Notes under the pieces: generated by a model | What the model was told of the DNA's origin: nothing | Databases searched by the model: none | Seen by the model: the letters and a program-made list of their open reading frames with translations, nothing else | From: JACDAS01 sp046262415 | GTDB taxonomy: Bacteria > Actinomycetota > Thermoleophilia > Gaiellales > Gaiellaceae | Assembly (NCBI GenBank): GCA_046262415.1 | Contig: JBHEMU010000107.1 | Span: forward strand, 1 to 21,632 | DNA length: 21,632 nt | Direction of reading: 5' to 3' | Shown here: piece by piece, positions 6,875 to 21,504 of the stretch | Layout: the number at the start of each line of letters is the position of its first letter | Position numbering within the stretch: the stretch's first letter is position 1 | Program-made: the position numbers and the translations under genes

Positions 6875-8965
6875 TTAGCTGCCGGCCTCGACGATCTCGG
6901 CGGCGATCGACTGGGGCACTTCCTCGTAGCGATCGAACTGCATGGTGAACGTGGCGCGGCCCTGCGTCGTCGAGCGCAGGTCGGTCGCGTAGCCGAACAT
7001 CGCCGCGAGCGGCACGCGGGCCTTGATCACCTGCGCGTTGCCGCGCGGCTCCAGGCCCTCGACGCGCCCGCGGCGCGAGTTGAGGTCGCCCATGACGTCG
7101 CCCAGGTACTCCTCGGGCGTGACGACCTCGACGGCCATCACGGGCTCGAGCAGCTTCGGCTTCGCGCGCTGCATCGCGCTCTTGAACGCCATCGAGCCGG
7201 CCACCTTGAAGGCGATCTCACTCGAGTCGACGTCGTGGTACGACCCGTCCACGAGGCTGACGCGGACGTCGACGACCGGGTAGCCCGCGAGGATGCCGGA
7301 CTCCATCGCCTCCTGGATGCCGAGATCGACCGAGGGGATGTACTCGCGCGGGACCTTGCCGCCGACGATCCGGTCGAGGAACTCGTACCCCTCGCCGGGG
7401 GAGGTCGGCTCCATGTCGATCACGACGTGGCCGTACTGACCGCGCCCGCCGGTCTGACGGACGAAGCGGCCCTGGACCTTCTGGACGGCGTTGCGGATCG
7501 TCTCGCGGTAGGCGACCTGCGGCCGGCCGACGTTCGCGTCGACCTTGAACTCGCGGAGGAGGCGGTCGACGATGATCTCGAGGTGCAGCTCGCCCATCCC
7601 CGAGATCAGGGTCTGGCCGGTCTCCTCGTCGGTCTGGACGCGGAACGTCGGGTCCTCCTCCGTCAGCCGCTGGAGCCCCGCGCCGAGCTTGTCCTGGTCG
7701 CCCTTCGTCTTCGGCTCGATCGCGACCGCGATCACCGGTTCCGGGAACTCCATCGACTCGAGCCTGATCGGCGCTGAGTCGATCGCGAGCGTGTCGCCCG
7801 TCGTCGTGTGCTTCAGGCCGACGGCGGCCGCGATCTCGCCGGCGCCGATCTCCTCGCGCTCCTCACGGTGGTTCGCGTGCATCTGCAGGATCCGCCCGAT
7901 CCGCTCCGTCCTGCCGGTGGTCGTGTTCAGCACGCGGTCGCCGGCCTTGACCTGGCCCGAGTAGACCCGGAAGTACGTCAGCTTGCCGACGTAGGGATCG
8001 GACATGACCTTGAAGGCCAGGGCCGCGAAGGGCTCGTCGAGCGCGGCCCGCCGCGAGAGCTCGTGGTCCGTGCGGGGGTCGATCCCGTGGACGGGCGGCA
8101 CGTCCAGGGGGCTCGGCAGGTAGTCGACGACCGCGTCGAGCAGGGGCTGGACACCCTTGTTCTTGAAGGCCGAGCCGAGCAGGACCGGCGTGATCGTGGC
8201 GTCCAGCGTCGCCGCCCGGAGAGCGCGCCGCAGCATCTCCGGCGTCACCGAGGCCTCGCTGTCGGACAGGTAGGTCTCCATCAGCTCGTCGTCGTGGTCG
8301 GCGACCGAGTCGACGAGCTGGTGGTGGTACTCGCTCGCCTGCTCGGTCAGCTCGGCCGGGATCTCCTCGATCTCGAACTTGGTGCCGAGATCGTCCAGCC
8401 AGACGAGGGCGCGCATGTCCACGAGATCGATGACGCCGCGAAAGTGCTCCTCCTGCCCGATCGGAAGCTGGACCGGCACCGGCCGCGCGCCGAGACGGTC
8501 GACCATCGACTGCACCGAGGCGAAGAAATCGGCGCCGGTGCGATCCATCTTGTTGATGAACGCGATCCGCGGCACCTTGTAGCGGTCGGCCTGGCGCCAG
8601 ACGGTCTCGGACTGCGGCTCGACGCCGGCGACCGAGTCGAAGACGGCGATCGCGCCGTCGAGGACGCGCAGGCTGCGCTCGACCTCCATCGTAAAGTCCA
8701 CGTGCCCGGGCGTATCGATAATGTTGATCCGGAAGTCGCGCCACTGAGCCGTCGTCGCCGCGGACGTGATCGTGATCCCGCGCTCCTGCTCCTGGGCCAT
8801 CCAGTCCATGACGGCGGCGCCCTCGTGCACCTCGCCCATCTTGTGCGTGCGGCCGGTGTAGTAGAGGATCCGCTCGGTCGTCGTGGTCTTGCCCGCATCG
8901 ATGTGGGCCATGATCCCGATGTTGCGGACGCGGTCGAGCCCGATCGCTGTCTTCGTCTCGGCCAC
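6875..8965 (-). CDS. fusA: Translation elongation factor G
   Basis: EF-G catalyses GTP-driven translocation and, with the ribosome recycling factor, subunit splitting. Motifs: AHIDAGKTTTTERIL at about 20-34, RGITITSAATT in switch I, DTPGHVDFTMEVERSL for G3, NKMDRTGADF for G4, and domain IV-V segments such as YRETIRNAVQKVQGRFVRQT and the end FDRYEEVPQSIAAEIV. Its length of 696 residues is typical. I chose GTG 8965-8963, which has GGTGA five bases upstream and gives MAETKTAIGLDRVRNIGIM. An in-frame GTG at 8974-8972 overlaps the rpsG stop (GTGA) and would add three residues; either is possible and both imply coupling to rpsG. No spirochaete- or mitochondria-type EF-G2 features are seen. Confidence 0.98.
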   Translation of the reverse strand: MAETKTAIGLDRVRNIGIMAHIDAGKTTTTERILYYTGRTHKMGEVHEGAAVMDWMAQEQERGITITSAATTAQWRDFRINIIDTPGHVDFTMEVERSLRVLDGAIAVFDSVAGVEPQSETVWRQADRYKVPRIAFINKMDRTGADFFASVQSMVDRLGARPVPVQLPIGQEEHFRGVIDLVDMRALVWLDDLGTKFEIEEIPAELTEQASEYHHQLVDSVADHDDELMETYLSDSEASVTPEMLRRALRAATLDATITPVLLGSAFKNKGVQPLLDAVVDYLPSPLDVPPVHGIDPRTDHELSRRAALDEPFAALAFKVMSDPYVGKLTYFRVYSGQVKAGDRVLNTTTGRTERIGRILQMHANHREEREEIGAGEIAAAVGLKHTTTGDTLAIDSAPIRLESMEFPEPVIAVAIEPKTKGDQDKLGAGLQRLTEEDPTFRVQTDEETGQTLISGMGELHLEIIVDRLLREFKVDANVGRPQVAYRETIRNAVQKVQGRFVRQTGGRGQYGHVVIDMEPTSPGEGYEFLDRIVGGKVPREYIPSVDLGIQEAMESGILAGYPVVDVRVSLVDGSYHDVDSSEIAFKVAGSMAFKSAMQRAKPKLLEPVMAVEVVTPEEYLGDVMGDLNSRRGRVEGLEPRGNAQVIKARVPLAAMFGYATDLRSTTQGRATFTMQFDRYEEVPQSIAAEIVEAGS

Positions 8966-8970
8966 CGGAG

Positions 8971-9441
8971 TCACCAGCGGTAGTGCGCGAAGGCCTTGTT
9001 GGCCTGCGCCATCCGGTAGAGGTCGTCCTTGCGCTTGAACGCGCCGCCCTGCTGGTTGAGCGCGTCGATGATCTCGCCCGCGAGCTTGTCGTCCATCCGC
9101 TTCTCGCGCCGGTCCCGTGCGAAGCCGACGATCCACCGCACCGCCAGCGTGCGCGCCCGGCGCTGCGGCACCTCGACGGGCACCTGGTAGTTGGCGCCGC
9201 CGACCCGGCGGGAGCGGACCTCCAGCACCGGGGTGACGGTCTTGATCGCCTGCTCGAGCACCTCCACGGGCGGCTTCCCGGTCTTCTCGGAGACGCGATC
9301 GAGCGCGCCGTAGACGATCCTCTCCGCCGTCGAGCGCTTCCCACGCGTCATCACCTTGTTGATCACCTGCGTGACGAGGACGGACTGGTGCACGGGGTCC
9401 GGTTCGAGCGTCCGGACCTGGATCTCGGCTCGGCGGGGCAT
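8971..9441 (-). CDS. rpsG: 30S ribosomal protein S7
   Basis: S7 initiates assembly of the 30S head and contacts E-site tRNA. The 156-residue protein begins MPRRAEIQVRTLEPDPVHQS and carries VINKVMTRGKRSTAERIVYGAL, KPPVEVLEQAIKTVTPVLEVR and RRVGGANYQVPVEV (shortened), which are the S7 signature regions, and ends in HYRW. The ATG at 9441-9439 overlaps the rpsL stop by one base. In E. coli S7 represses translation by binding a roughly 100-base rpsL-rpsG spacer; here that spacer is absent, so that control cannot operate in the same form. Confidence 0.98.
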   Translation of the reverse strand: MPRRAEIQVRTLEPDPVHQSVLVTQVINKVMTRGKRSTAERIVYGALDRVSEKTGKPPVEVLEQAIKTVTPVLEVRSRRVGGANYQVPVEVPQRRARTLAVRWIVGFARDRREKRMDDKLAGEIIDALNQQGGAFKRKDDLYRMAQANKAFAHYRW

Positions 9442-9812
9442 CAGCTGGGTCGCTTCGCGCCGTACTTGGACCGGCCCTGGCGCCGGTCGGAGACGCCGGC
9501 GGAGTCGAGCGCGGCCCGGATCACCTTGTAGCGAACGCCCGGCAGGTCCTTGACGCGCCCGCCGCGGACCAGCACGACCGAGTGCTCCTGGAGGTTGTGT
9601 CCCTCGCCCGGGATGTAGGTGGTGACCTCCATCCCGTTCGTCAGTCGGACGCGGGCGACCTTCCGCAGCGCCGAGTTGGGCTTCTTCGGCGTGTGCGTGT
9701 AGACGCGCGTGCAGACGCCGCGCTTCTGCGGCGCGCCGCGCAGCGCAGGCGTCTTCGTCTTCGCCTTCGGCGTGCTGCGGCCTTTTCTGACGAGCTGGTT
9801 GACGGTCGGCAC
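9441..9812 (-). CDS. rpsL: 30S ribosomal protein S12
   Basis: This is the first gene of the str operon. The 123 residues begin MPTVNQLVRKGRSTP and contain CTRVYTHTPKKPNSALRK and PGEGHNLQEHSVVLVRGGRV followed by KDLPGVRY. S12 monitors codon-anticodon pairing in the decoding centre. Both lysines whose mutation gives streptomycin resistance (the PKKPNS lysine and the VKDLP lysine) are wild type, so there is no target-site resistance here. The Asp of KDLPG, the residue methylthiolated by RimO in E. coli, is present. The start is GTG (9812-9810) with AGGAG five bases upstream. The promoter and a leader hairpin lie just upstream. Confidence 0.98.
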   Translation of the reverse strand: MPTVNQLVRKGRSTPKAKTKTPALRGAPQKRGVCTRVYTHTPKKPNSALRKVARVRLTNGMEVTTYIPGEGHNLQEHSVVLVRGGRVKDLPGVRYKVIRAALDSAGVSDRRQGRSKYGAKRPS

Positions 9813-9846
9813 TGCGACTCCTGACTGGGCTCACACAATAAAGGTC

Positions 9847-9865
9847 GGCAGGGAGACCCCCTGCC
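9847..9865 (-). promoter_or_regulatory. Leader hairpin of the str operon
   Basis: A perfect 7-bp stem (GGCAGGG/CCCTGCC) with a 5-base loop lies in the predicted rpsL leader, beginning roughly 7 bases after the likely transcript start. On the minus strand it is followed by GACCTTTATTGTG, which is moderately T-rich. It could be an attenuator, a protein-binding site or simply a 5' stabilising hairpin. The structure is certain at sequence level; its role is inferred. Confidence 0.5.
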
Positions 9866-9878
9866 AACCGAGCTGGGC

Positions 9879-9907
9879 ATGGTAGCGGAGCCCGAAAGAG
9901 CCGTCAA
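9879..9907 (-). promoter_or_regulatory. Sigma70-like promoter of the str-S10 operon
   Basis: Read on the minus strand, TTGACG (9907-9902) is separated by exactly 17 bases from TACCAT (9884-9879), a close match to the housekeeping TTGACA / TAnnnT pattern. It lies about 65-95 bases before the rpsL start and points into it. A start of transcription near 9872 would give a leader of about 60 bases. This is the best promoter in the window. Confidence 0.7.
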
Positions 9908-10027
9908 ACGGCGCCAGGAGCGAGAATCTGCCCTGCGCCGGCTCCCGCAGGCCGGGTGGCGACGGCCGGATGACTTACCTCAACCCAGGCATAGTCCCGA
10001 AGCCGAAAGGCGGGTAGAGTGCGACGT

Positions 10028-10047
10028 GCCGGCCTCCTTCGGCCGGC
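10028..10047 (+). promoter_or_regulatory. Hairpin upstream of the GGDEF gene
   Basis: GCCGGCC and GGCCGGC form a perfect 7-bp stem around a 6-base loop (TCCTTC) some 35-54 bases before the preferred GGDEF start. It may be part of the 5' untranslated region, or lie in the coding region if the upstream GTG at 10019 is used. No T-run follows, so it does not look like a terminator. Confidence 0.4.
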
Positions 10048-10053
10048 CCCACT

Positions 10054-10085
10054 GGGGAGAGGGGATGGTGAACGTGCTGCGGTGA
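10054..10085 (+). promoter_or_regulatory. Purine-rich ribosome site and possible six-codon leader peptide overlapping the GGDEF start
   Basis: A strong Shine-Dalgarno-like run (GGGGAGAGGGG, 10054-10064) stands directly before ATG at 10065, which opens a six-codon frame, MVNVLR, ending at TGA 10083-10085. That stop overlaps the GTG at 10082 in a GTGA junction. The best ribosome site in the region therefore serves the tiny frame rather than the enzyme, suggesting translational coupling. This reading is inferred from spacing alone. Confidence 0.35.
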
Positions 10086-11221
10086 CGACTGTACTCGTGT
10101 CGCTCGGAACGGCAGTCCTGACGCTGGCCGCGATCACCCTCGTGACCCTCTTCGCGAGGCGTTCGGGGGCCGAGGCGGAGGAGCGCGTCAGCCACGTGAT
10201 CCGCGACCTCAGCGAGCGCATGGAGGCGATGAAGGCCGAGCTCGCCGGCTCGCTCGAACAGGCTCGCGAGGAGAGCCGCCGGACGCGCTTCCTCGGCGAG
10301 CTGGCGGGCTCGATCGATCTCGACGAGGTCGTCTCCCGGACGCTCGAGGCCGCCGAGGCCTTGCCCGGCGTGGACGCTGCCCTCGTCACGCTCGCGCGCG
10401 CGGGCAGGGAACCGCTGATCGTCGCCGTCGGGCTCGAGTCGGAGGAGGCCGAGGAGTACGCGATCAGCTCGCCCGCGCGCGGCCGCCGGCTGAGCTCGCT
10501 CTCGGCGGCGTACGACGGGCCGGAGGGGACGCCGCCGGAACCAGGCGCGATCACCGCCGGCCTGGCGATGCCGCTCCGTGGGGAAAGGGAGACCCTCGGG
10601 CTCCTGACCGTCTTCACGCGCGCGGACCCGCCGCAGCTGGAGGACGCCGCGTCCGCCGACCTGGAGGAGCTCGCGCTCCGGGCGGGCCTGGCGGTCGAGA
10701 ACGCGCAGCGCTTCCGCGAGGCCCGGCAGCTCGCCGACCTGGACGCGCTGACCGGCCTCCACAACCGCCGGTACTTCCACGAGACGCTCGCGCGCGAGAT
10801 CGCGCGCGGGCACCGCTACAACCGCCGCCTCGCCCTGCTCGTCTTCGACCTCGACGACTTCAAGGCGATCAACGACCGGATCGGCCACCTGGCGGGCGAC
10901 ACGGTCCTCGCCGAGGTGGCCGACCGCGTGCGGGACGTCGTCCGCTCCGCCGACGTCCCGTGCCGAGTCGGCGGCGACGAGTTCGGCGTGATCCTGCCGG
11001 AGTCGGTCCACGAGGACGCCGACCAGCTCTACCGCCGTCTTCAGGCCGCGATCACGGCTGTCCCGCCCCAGTCGAGCGGCAACCTGACCGTGTCCGCGGG
11101 CGTCGCCGAGCTCCGGCCGGACGACGACGCCGTCAGCTTCTTCCAGCGCGCCGACGAGGCGCTCTACCGGGCCAAGGACGCGGGCAAGGGCCGCGTCGCC
11201 GCGGAGACGAACGCGAGCTAG
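10082..11221 (+). CDS. Membrane-anchored GAF-GGDEF diguanylate cyclase
   Basis: The product is predicted to make cyclic di-GMP from two GTP. From the GTG at 10082 it has 379 residues: one hydrophobic helix at about 2-25, a charged helical linker to about 70, a GAF-like sensor at about 76-210, and a GGDEF domain from about 219. The GGDEF domain shows DALTGLHNRRYF (about 221-232), metal-binding FDLDDFKAIND (about 255-265), RVGGDEFGVIL (295-305, GGDEF 297-301), and the inhibitory RxxD site (RSAD 288-291) five residues before the active loop. Catalysis and product inhibition both look intact. No ligand-binding cysteines or histidines mark the GAF ligand. It is the only plus-strand gene, divergent from rpsL and convergent with the secreted-protein gene. 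An upstream GTG at 10019 with AAAGG before it would add 21 residues. Confidence 0.93.
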   Translation: MTTVLVSLGTAVLTLAAITLVTLFARRSGAEAEERVSHVIRDLSERMEAMKAELAGSLEQAREESRRTRFLGELAGSIDLDEVVSRTLEAAEALPGVDAALVTLARAGREPLIVAVGLESEEAEEYAISSPARGRRLSSLSAAYDGPEGTPPEPGAITAGLAMPLRGERETLGLLTVFTRADPPQLEDAASADLEELALRAGLAVENAQRFREARQLADLDALTGLHNRRYFHETLAREIARGHRYNRRLALLVFDLDDFKAINDRIGHLAGDTVLAEVADRVRDVVRSADVPCRVGGDEFGVILPESVHEDADQLYRRLQAAITAVPPQSSGNLTVSAGVAELRPDDDAVSFFQRADEALYRAKDAGKGRVAAETNAS

Positions 11222-11241
11222 GCGGCACTTGCGACGCCGAC

Positions 11242-11276
11242 CTCAGGAGCGCGGGCTTGCCCGTGCTCCGTCTGAG
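11242..11276. terminator. Hairpin between converging genes, likely bidirectional terminator
   Basis: CTCAG (11242-11246) pairs with CTGAG (11272-11276), and GAGCGCGGG pairs with CCCGTGCTC inside it (one G-T pair), with a four-base loop and a three-base bulge. It begins about 20 bases after the GGDEF stop. There is no T-run, which is common for hairpin terminators in very GC-rich genomes. A smaller hairpin (GGGT-AGAG-ACCC, 11297-11308) follows. Confidence 0.55.
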
Positions 11277-11314
11277 CCGACCGCCCGAGCGGATCCGGGT
11301 AGAGACCCACGCTC

Positions 11315-11338
11315 CTAGTGCCTCGTCCGGGGCACTAG
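11315..11338. terminator. Hairpin covering the stop of the secreted-protein gene
   Basis: CTAGTGCC (11315-11322) and GGCACTAG (11331-11338) form a perfect 8-bp stem with an 8-base loop. The TAG stop of the minus-strand gene (11337-11335) lies inside the stem, so the hairpin forms right at the end of that coding region. It is the likely 3' end of the rpoB-rpoC transcript; no T-run follows. Confidence 0.55.
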
Positions 11339-13089
11339 AAGTTGAGCTCGAGGAAGGGCAGGTAGGCGCCGAAGTCCACGGCACCCGTCTCCGGCAGGTC
11401 GTCGCGGAGGCAGACGGTGCGGCTCAGGGCTACCGCCTGGCGCTTCGCCGTCCACGTCTCGAAGGCCTCCCCGCGGGCGAAGGCCTGCAGCGCCGTCCGC
11501 AGCGCCGGCCGGATCACCGACAACGGGTAGGCGCCGAGCGGCAGCGGCTCGCCGAGGGCCTGCACGGAGAAGGTGCCGCCGGCGGTGCGCACGCTCGTCG
11601 GCCCACCGGTGGCGACCGCGAAGGCGCGCGCCGGCGCCACGGCCTCGAGCGCGAGCCCCGCGCTGCGCCGGTCGAGCCACCACGGCGCCGGAGTCGCCCG
11701 GAACGGCCGGACGGGAGTGGTCGGGTAGGAGGCGTAGAAGGTGGCGAGCTCGGCCGCGGAGGGTTCCGGCGCCGCCAGCGTCGCCGTCTTCCGCGCCCGC
11801 CGCAGCTCGTCGGCGATCAGCCCGCGCGCGACCGTCCTCGTGGCGCCCGCCTTCGCCAGCGCGGCCAGGTAGACGCTGCGCTTGCCGCCGAACCCGAGCG
11901 CCGAGACCGTGCCCTCGGCGGCGAGGACGTCCTCCTGGGAGATCTGCACTGCCTGCTTCTCGACGAGCCGCTGGAAGAGCGCGCTCAGCGAGAGGTCTCG
12001 GTTTCCCGTCAGTCGCGTCAGCTCGTCGACGGCGCCCGCGGGAATCGCGGCGCCCTCGTAGGCGCACTGGGCACCTGACGGCAGCTGGTCGATCTGACCC
12101 TCGACGAGCGAGTCGGCGAACCCCTCGCCCGCCCGCGCCGGGCCGTCGCAGAGGTTCTGGTCGCGCGCCCAGAGGTAGACGCAGGCCGCCGCCGCCTTCT
12201 CCACGTCGCCGGAGCGGTCGGAGGAGAAGGTGCCCCAGCCCCAGGACCAGACCGACGCGACGCCGAGCTCGCGGGCGACCTGCTTCGCAGCGAGGGCCTG
12301 CCACTTGACGACGGCGTACCAGGCCTGCGCGGGCTGCAAGCCCGCCCGCCCGCCCGGGGTGTTCTGAAACCCGAGCGTCAGGCCCACCCGCGAGGCGGGG
12401 ATGCCTAGCTCGGTGAAGTTCGTAACCGCGCGGCGGAAGGCGCGCCGCAGGTTCCGGCTCGCGACGATCGGCCCCTGCCGGTAGATCGAGGGTCCCGAGA
12501 AGTAGACCTCCGGGACGAGGTCGCCGACCTCGGCCGCAGCCCGCCACCAGTCGGCGGCGGCCCCGCCGGTGTACGGCGCCGTCGAGAGCAGGAGGAAGGG
12601 CCGCGCGCCGCGACTGCTCAGCTCGCGCAGGAGCGTGAGGACGTTCTCCCGGTAGCGGGAGTTCGTGGCCGTCCAGGGCGTCGTCGTGCTCGCTCCGTTG
12701 AGCTCGTTGAGGGCGATCACCGGCGTCGAGCAGCCGCCCGAGGCCTCGACGGCCCTGGCGACGAGACGCTCCGCGGCCGCCGGGATGCCCGAGCCGGCGG
12801 CGGGAGCAGACGGCGTGCCGACGATCGCGGAGAGCCGCATCTGCCAGAAGACGGTCTGGACGCCGTAGCGCCGGTACGTCCTCGGAACGGTCGGGCCGCC
12901 CTCGGTCGCGACGATGATCCCGGGGCGGCCGAAGACGTGGTAGCGGAAGGAGACCGCGCCGGAGCCGAACTCGATCCACCAGGGCTGCGCGTCGGGGAGG
13001 CCGCACTGGGCGGCACGTCCCGGCTGCGCCAGGGCCAGCGCGGCGGTCGCGGCGGAGACCAGGACGAGAGCGCGAAGCGTGCGCGTCAC
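11335..13089 (-). CDS. Secreted protein: TIM-barrel/glycosidase-like N-half, possible SurA-like C-half, unknown function
   Basis: This is a 584-residue protein with a Sec signal peptide: MTRTLR, hydrophobic ALVLVSAATAALALA (about 7-21), cleavage probably near GRA-AQ (about 25-28). Residues about 35-330 resemble a TIM-barrel carbohydrate-enzyme fold: FWQMRLSAIVG, an Asn-Glu pair in VIALNELNG (N128, E129) like the acid/base position of clan GH-A, PEVYFSGPSIY, RVGLTLGFQNTPGG, and VWSWGWGTF (280-288). I see no clear second catalytic Glu. Residues about 375-584 (QISQEDVLAAEG, helical AGATRTVARGLIADELRRA, then ATPAPWWL and CLRDDLPE) faintly recall SurA-type chaperone regions. I cannot name its function; proteins of this style seem typical of Thermoleophilia (memory, unchecked). 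It starts at GTG 13089, 8 bases after the rpoC stop and with no obvious ribosome site, so it is probably coupled to rpoC. Confidence 0.85.
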   Translation of the reverse strand: MTRTLRALVLVSAATAALALAQPGRAAQCGLPDAQPWWIEFGSGAVSFRYHVFGRPGIIVATEGGPTVPRTYRRYGVQTVFWQMRLSAIVGTPSAPAAGSGIPAAAERLVARAVEASGGCSTPVIALNELNGASTTTPWTATNSRYRENVLTLLRELSSRGARPFLLLSTAPYTGGAAADWWRAAAEVGDLVPEVYFSGPSIYRQGPIVASRNLRRAFRRAVTNFTELGIPASRVGLTLGFQNTPGGRAGLQPAQAWYAVVKWQALAAKQVARELGVASVWSWGWGTFSSDRSGDVEKAAAACVYLWARDQNLCDGPARAGEGFADSLVEGQIDQLPSGAQCAYEGAAIPAGAVDELTRLTGNRDLSLSALFQRLVEKQAVQISQEDVLAAEGTVSALGFGGKRSVYLAALAKAGATRTVARGLIADELRRARKTATLAAPEPSAAELATFYASYPTTPVRPFRATPAPWWLDRRSAGLALEAVAPARAFAVATGGPTSVRTAGGTFSVQALGEPLPLGAYPLSVIRPALRTALQAFARGEAFETWTAKRQAVALSRTVCLRDDLPETGAVDFGAYLPFLELNF

Positions 13090-13097
13090 CGTTGCGG

Positions 13098-17684
<4,587 letters not shown>

Positions 17685-17721
17685 AGCACGCCTTTCTTCG
17701 AACTGTCAGCAGGAATCGGGG

Positions 17722-21354
<3,633 letters not shown>

Positions 21355-21434
21355 GTGAGAAAGCCTCCCTTAGGAATGTGTGCTGCTGGACAGCGGGCGA
21401 GACGGGGACGAGCGGACGACGGCGCGAACCCCAC

Positions 21435-21464
21435 AAGATACCCGAACAGGGGTCTCCACCGCAA
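21435..21464 (-). promoter_or_regulatory. Possible rpoB promoter
   Basis: On the minus strand TTGCGG (21464-21459) is followed after 18 bases by TATCTT (21440-21435), which fits TAnnnT. The -35 match is poor (3 of 6). It would give a leader of about 75 bases before rpoB. In many bacteria rpoB is transcribed with rplJ-rplL from further upstream, so this may be only an auxiliary promoter. Confidence 0.35.
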
Positions 21465-21484
21465 GGGAAACCCGCGGGAGAGAC
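21452..21484. terminator. Imperfect hairpin in the rpoB upstream region
   Basis: GTCTC (21452-21456) pairs with GAGAC (21480-21484), CCGC (21459-21462) with GCGG (21474-21477), and GGG with CCC around an AAA loop, with small internal loops. It overlaps the candidate -35 box. It may end transcripts from the upstream gene or act as the partial attenuator known between rplL and rpoB in E. coli. The role is inferred. Confidence 0.35.
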
Positions 21485-21504
21485 GCTGTGACCCGGGGGC
21501 ACTA

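Noticed and set aside
9441..9812. Possible streptomycin-resistance changes in S12
   Set aside because: Both key lysines (PKKPNS and VKDLP) are wild type.
9879..10085. 68-codon plus-strand frame before the GGDEF gene
   Set aside because: Its ATG lies in the -10 box of the str promoter and its residues show no pattern; only the last six codons with a good ribosome site seemed worth noting.
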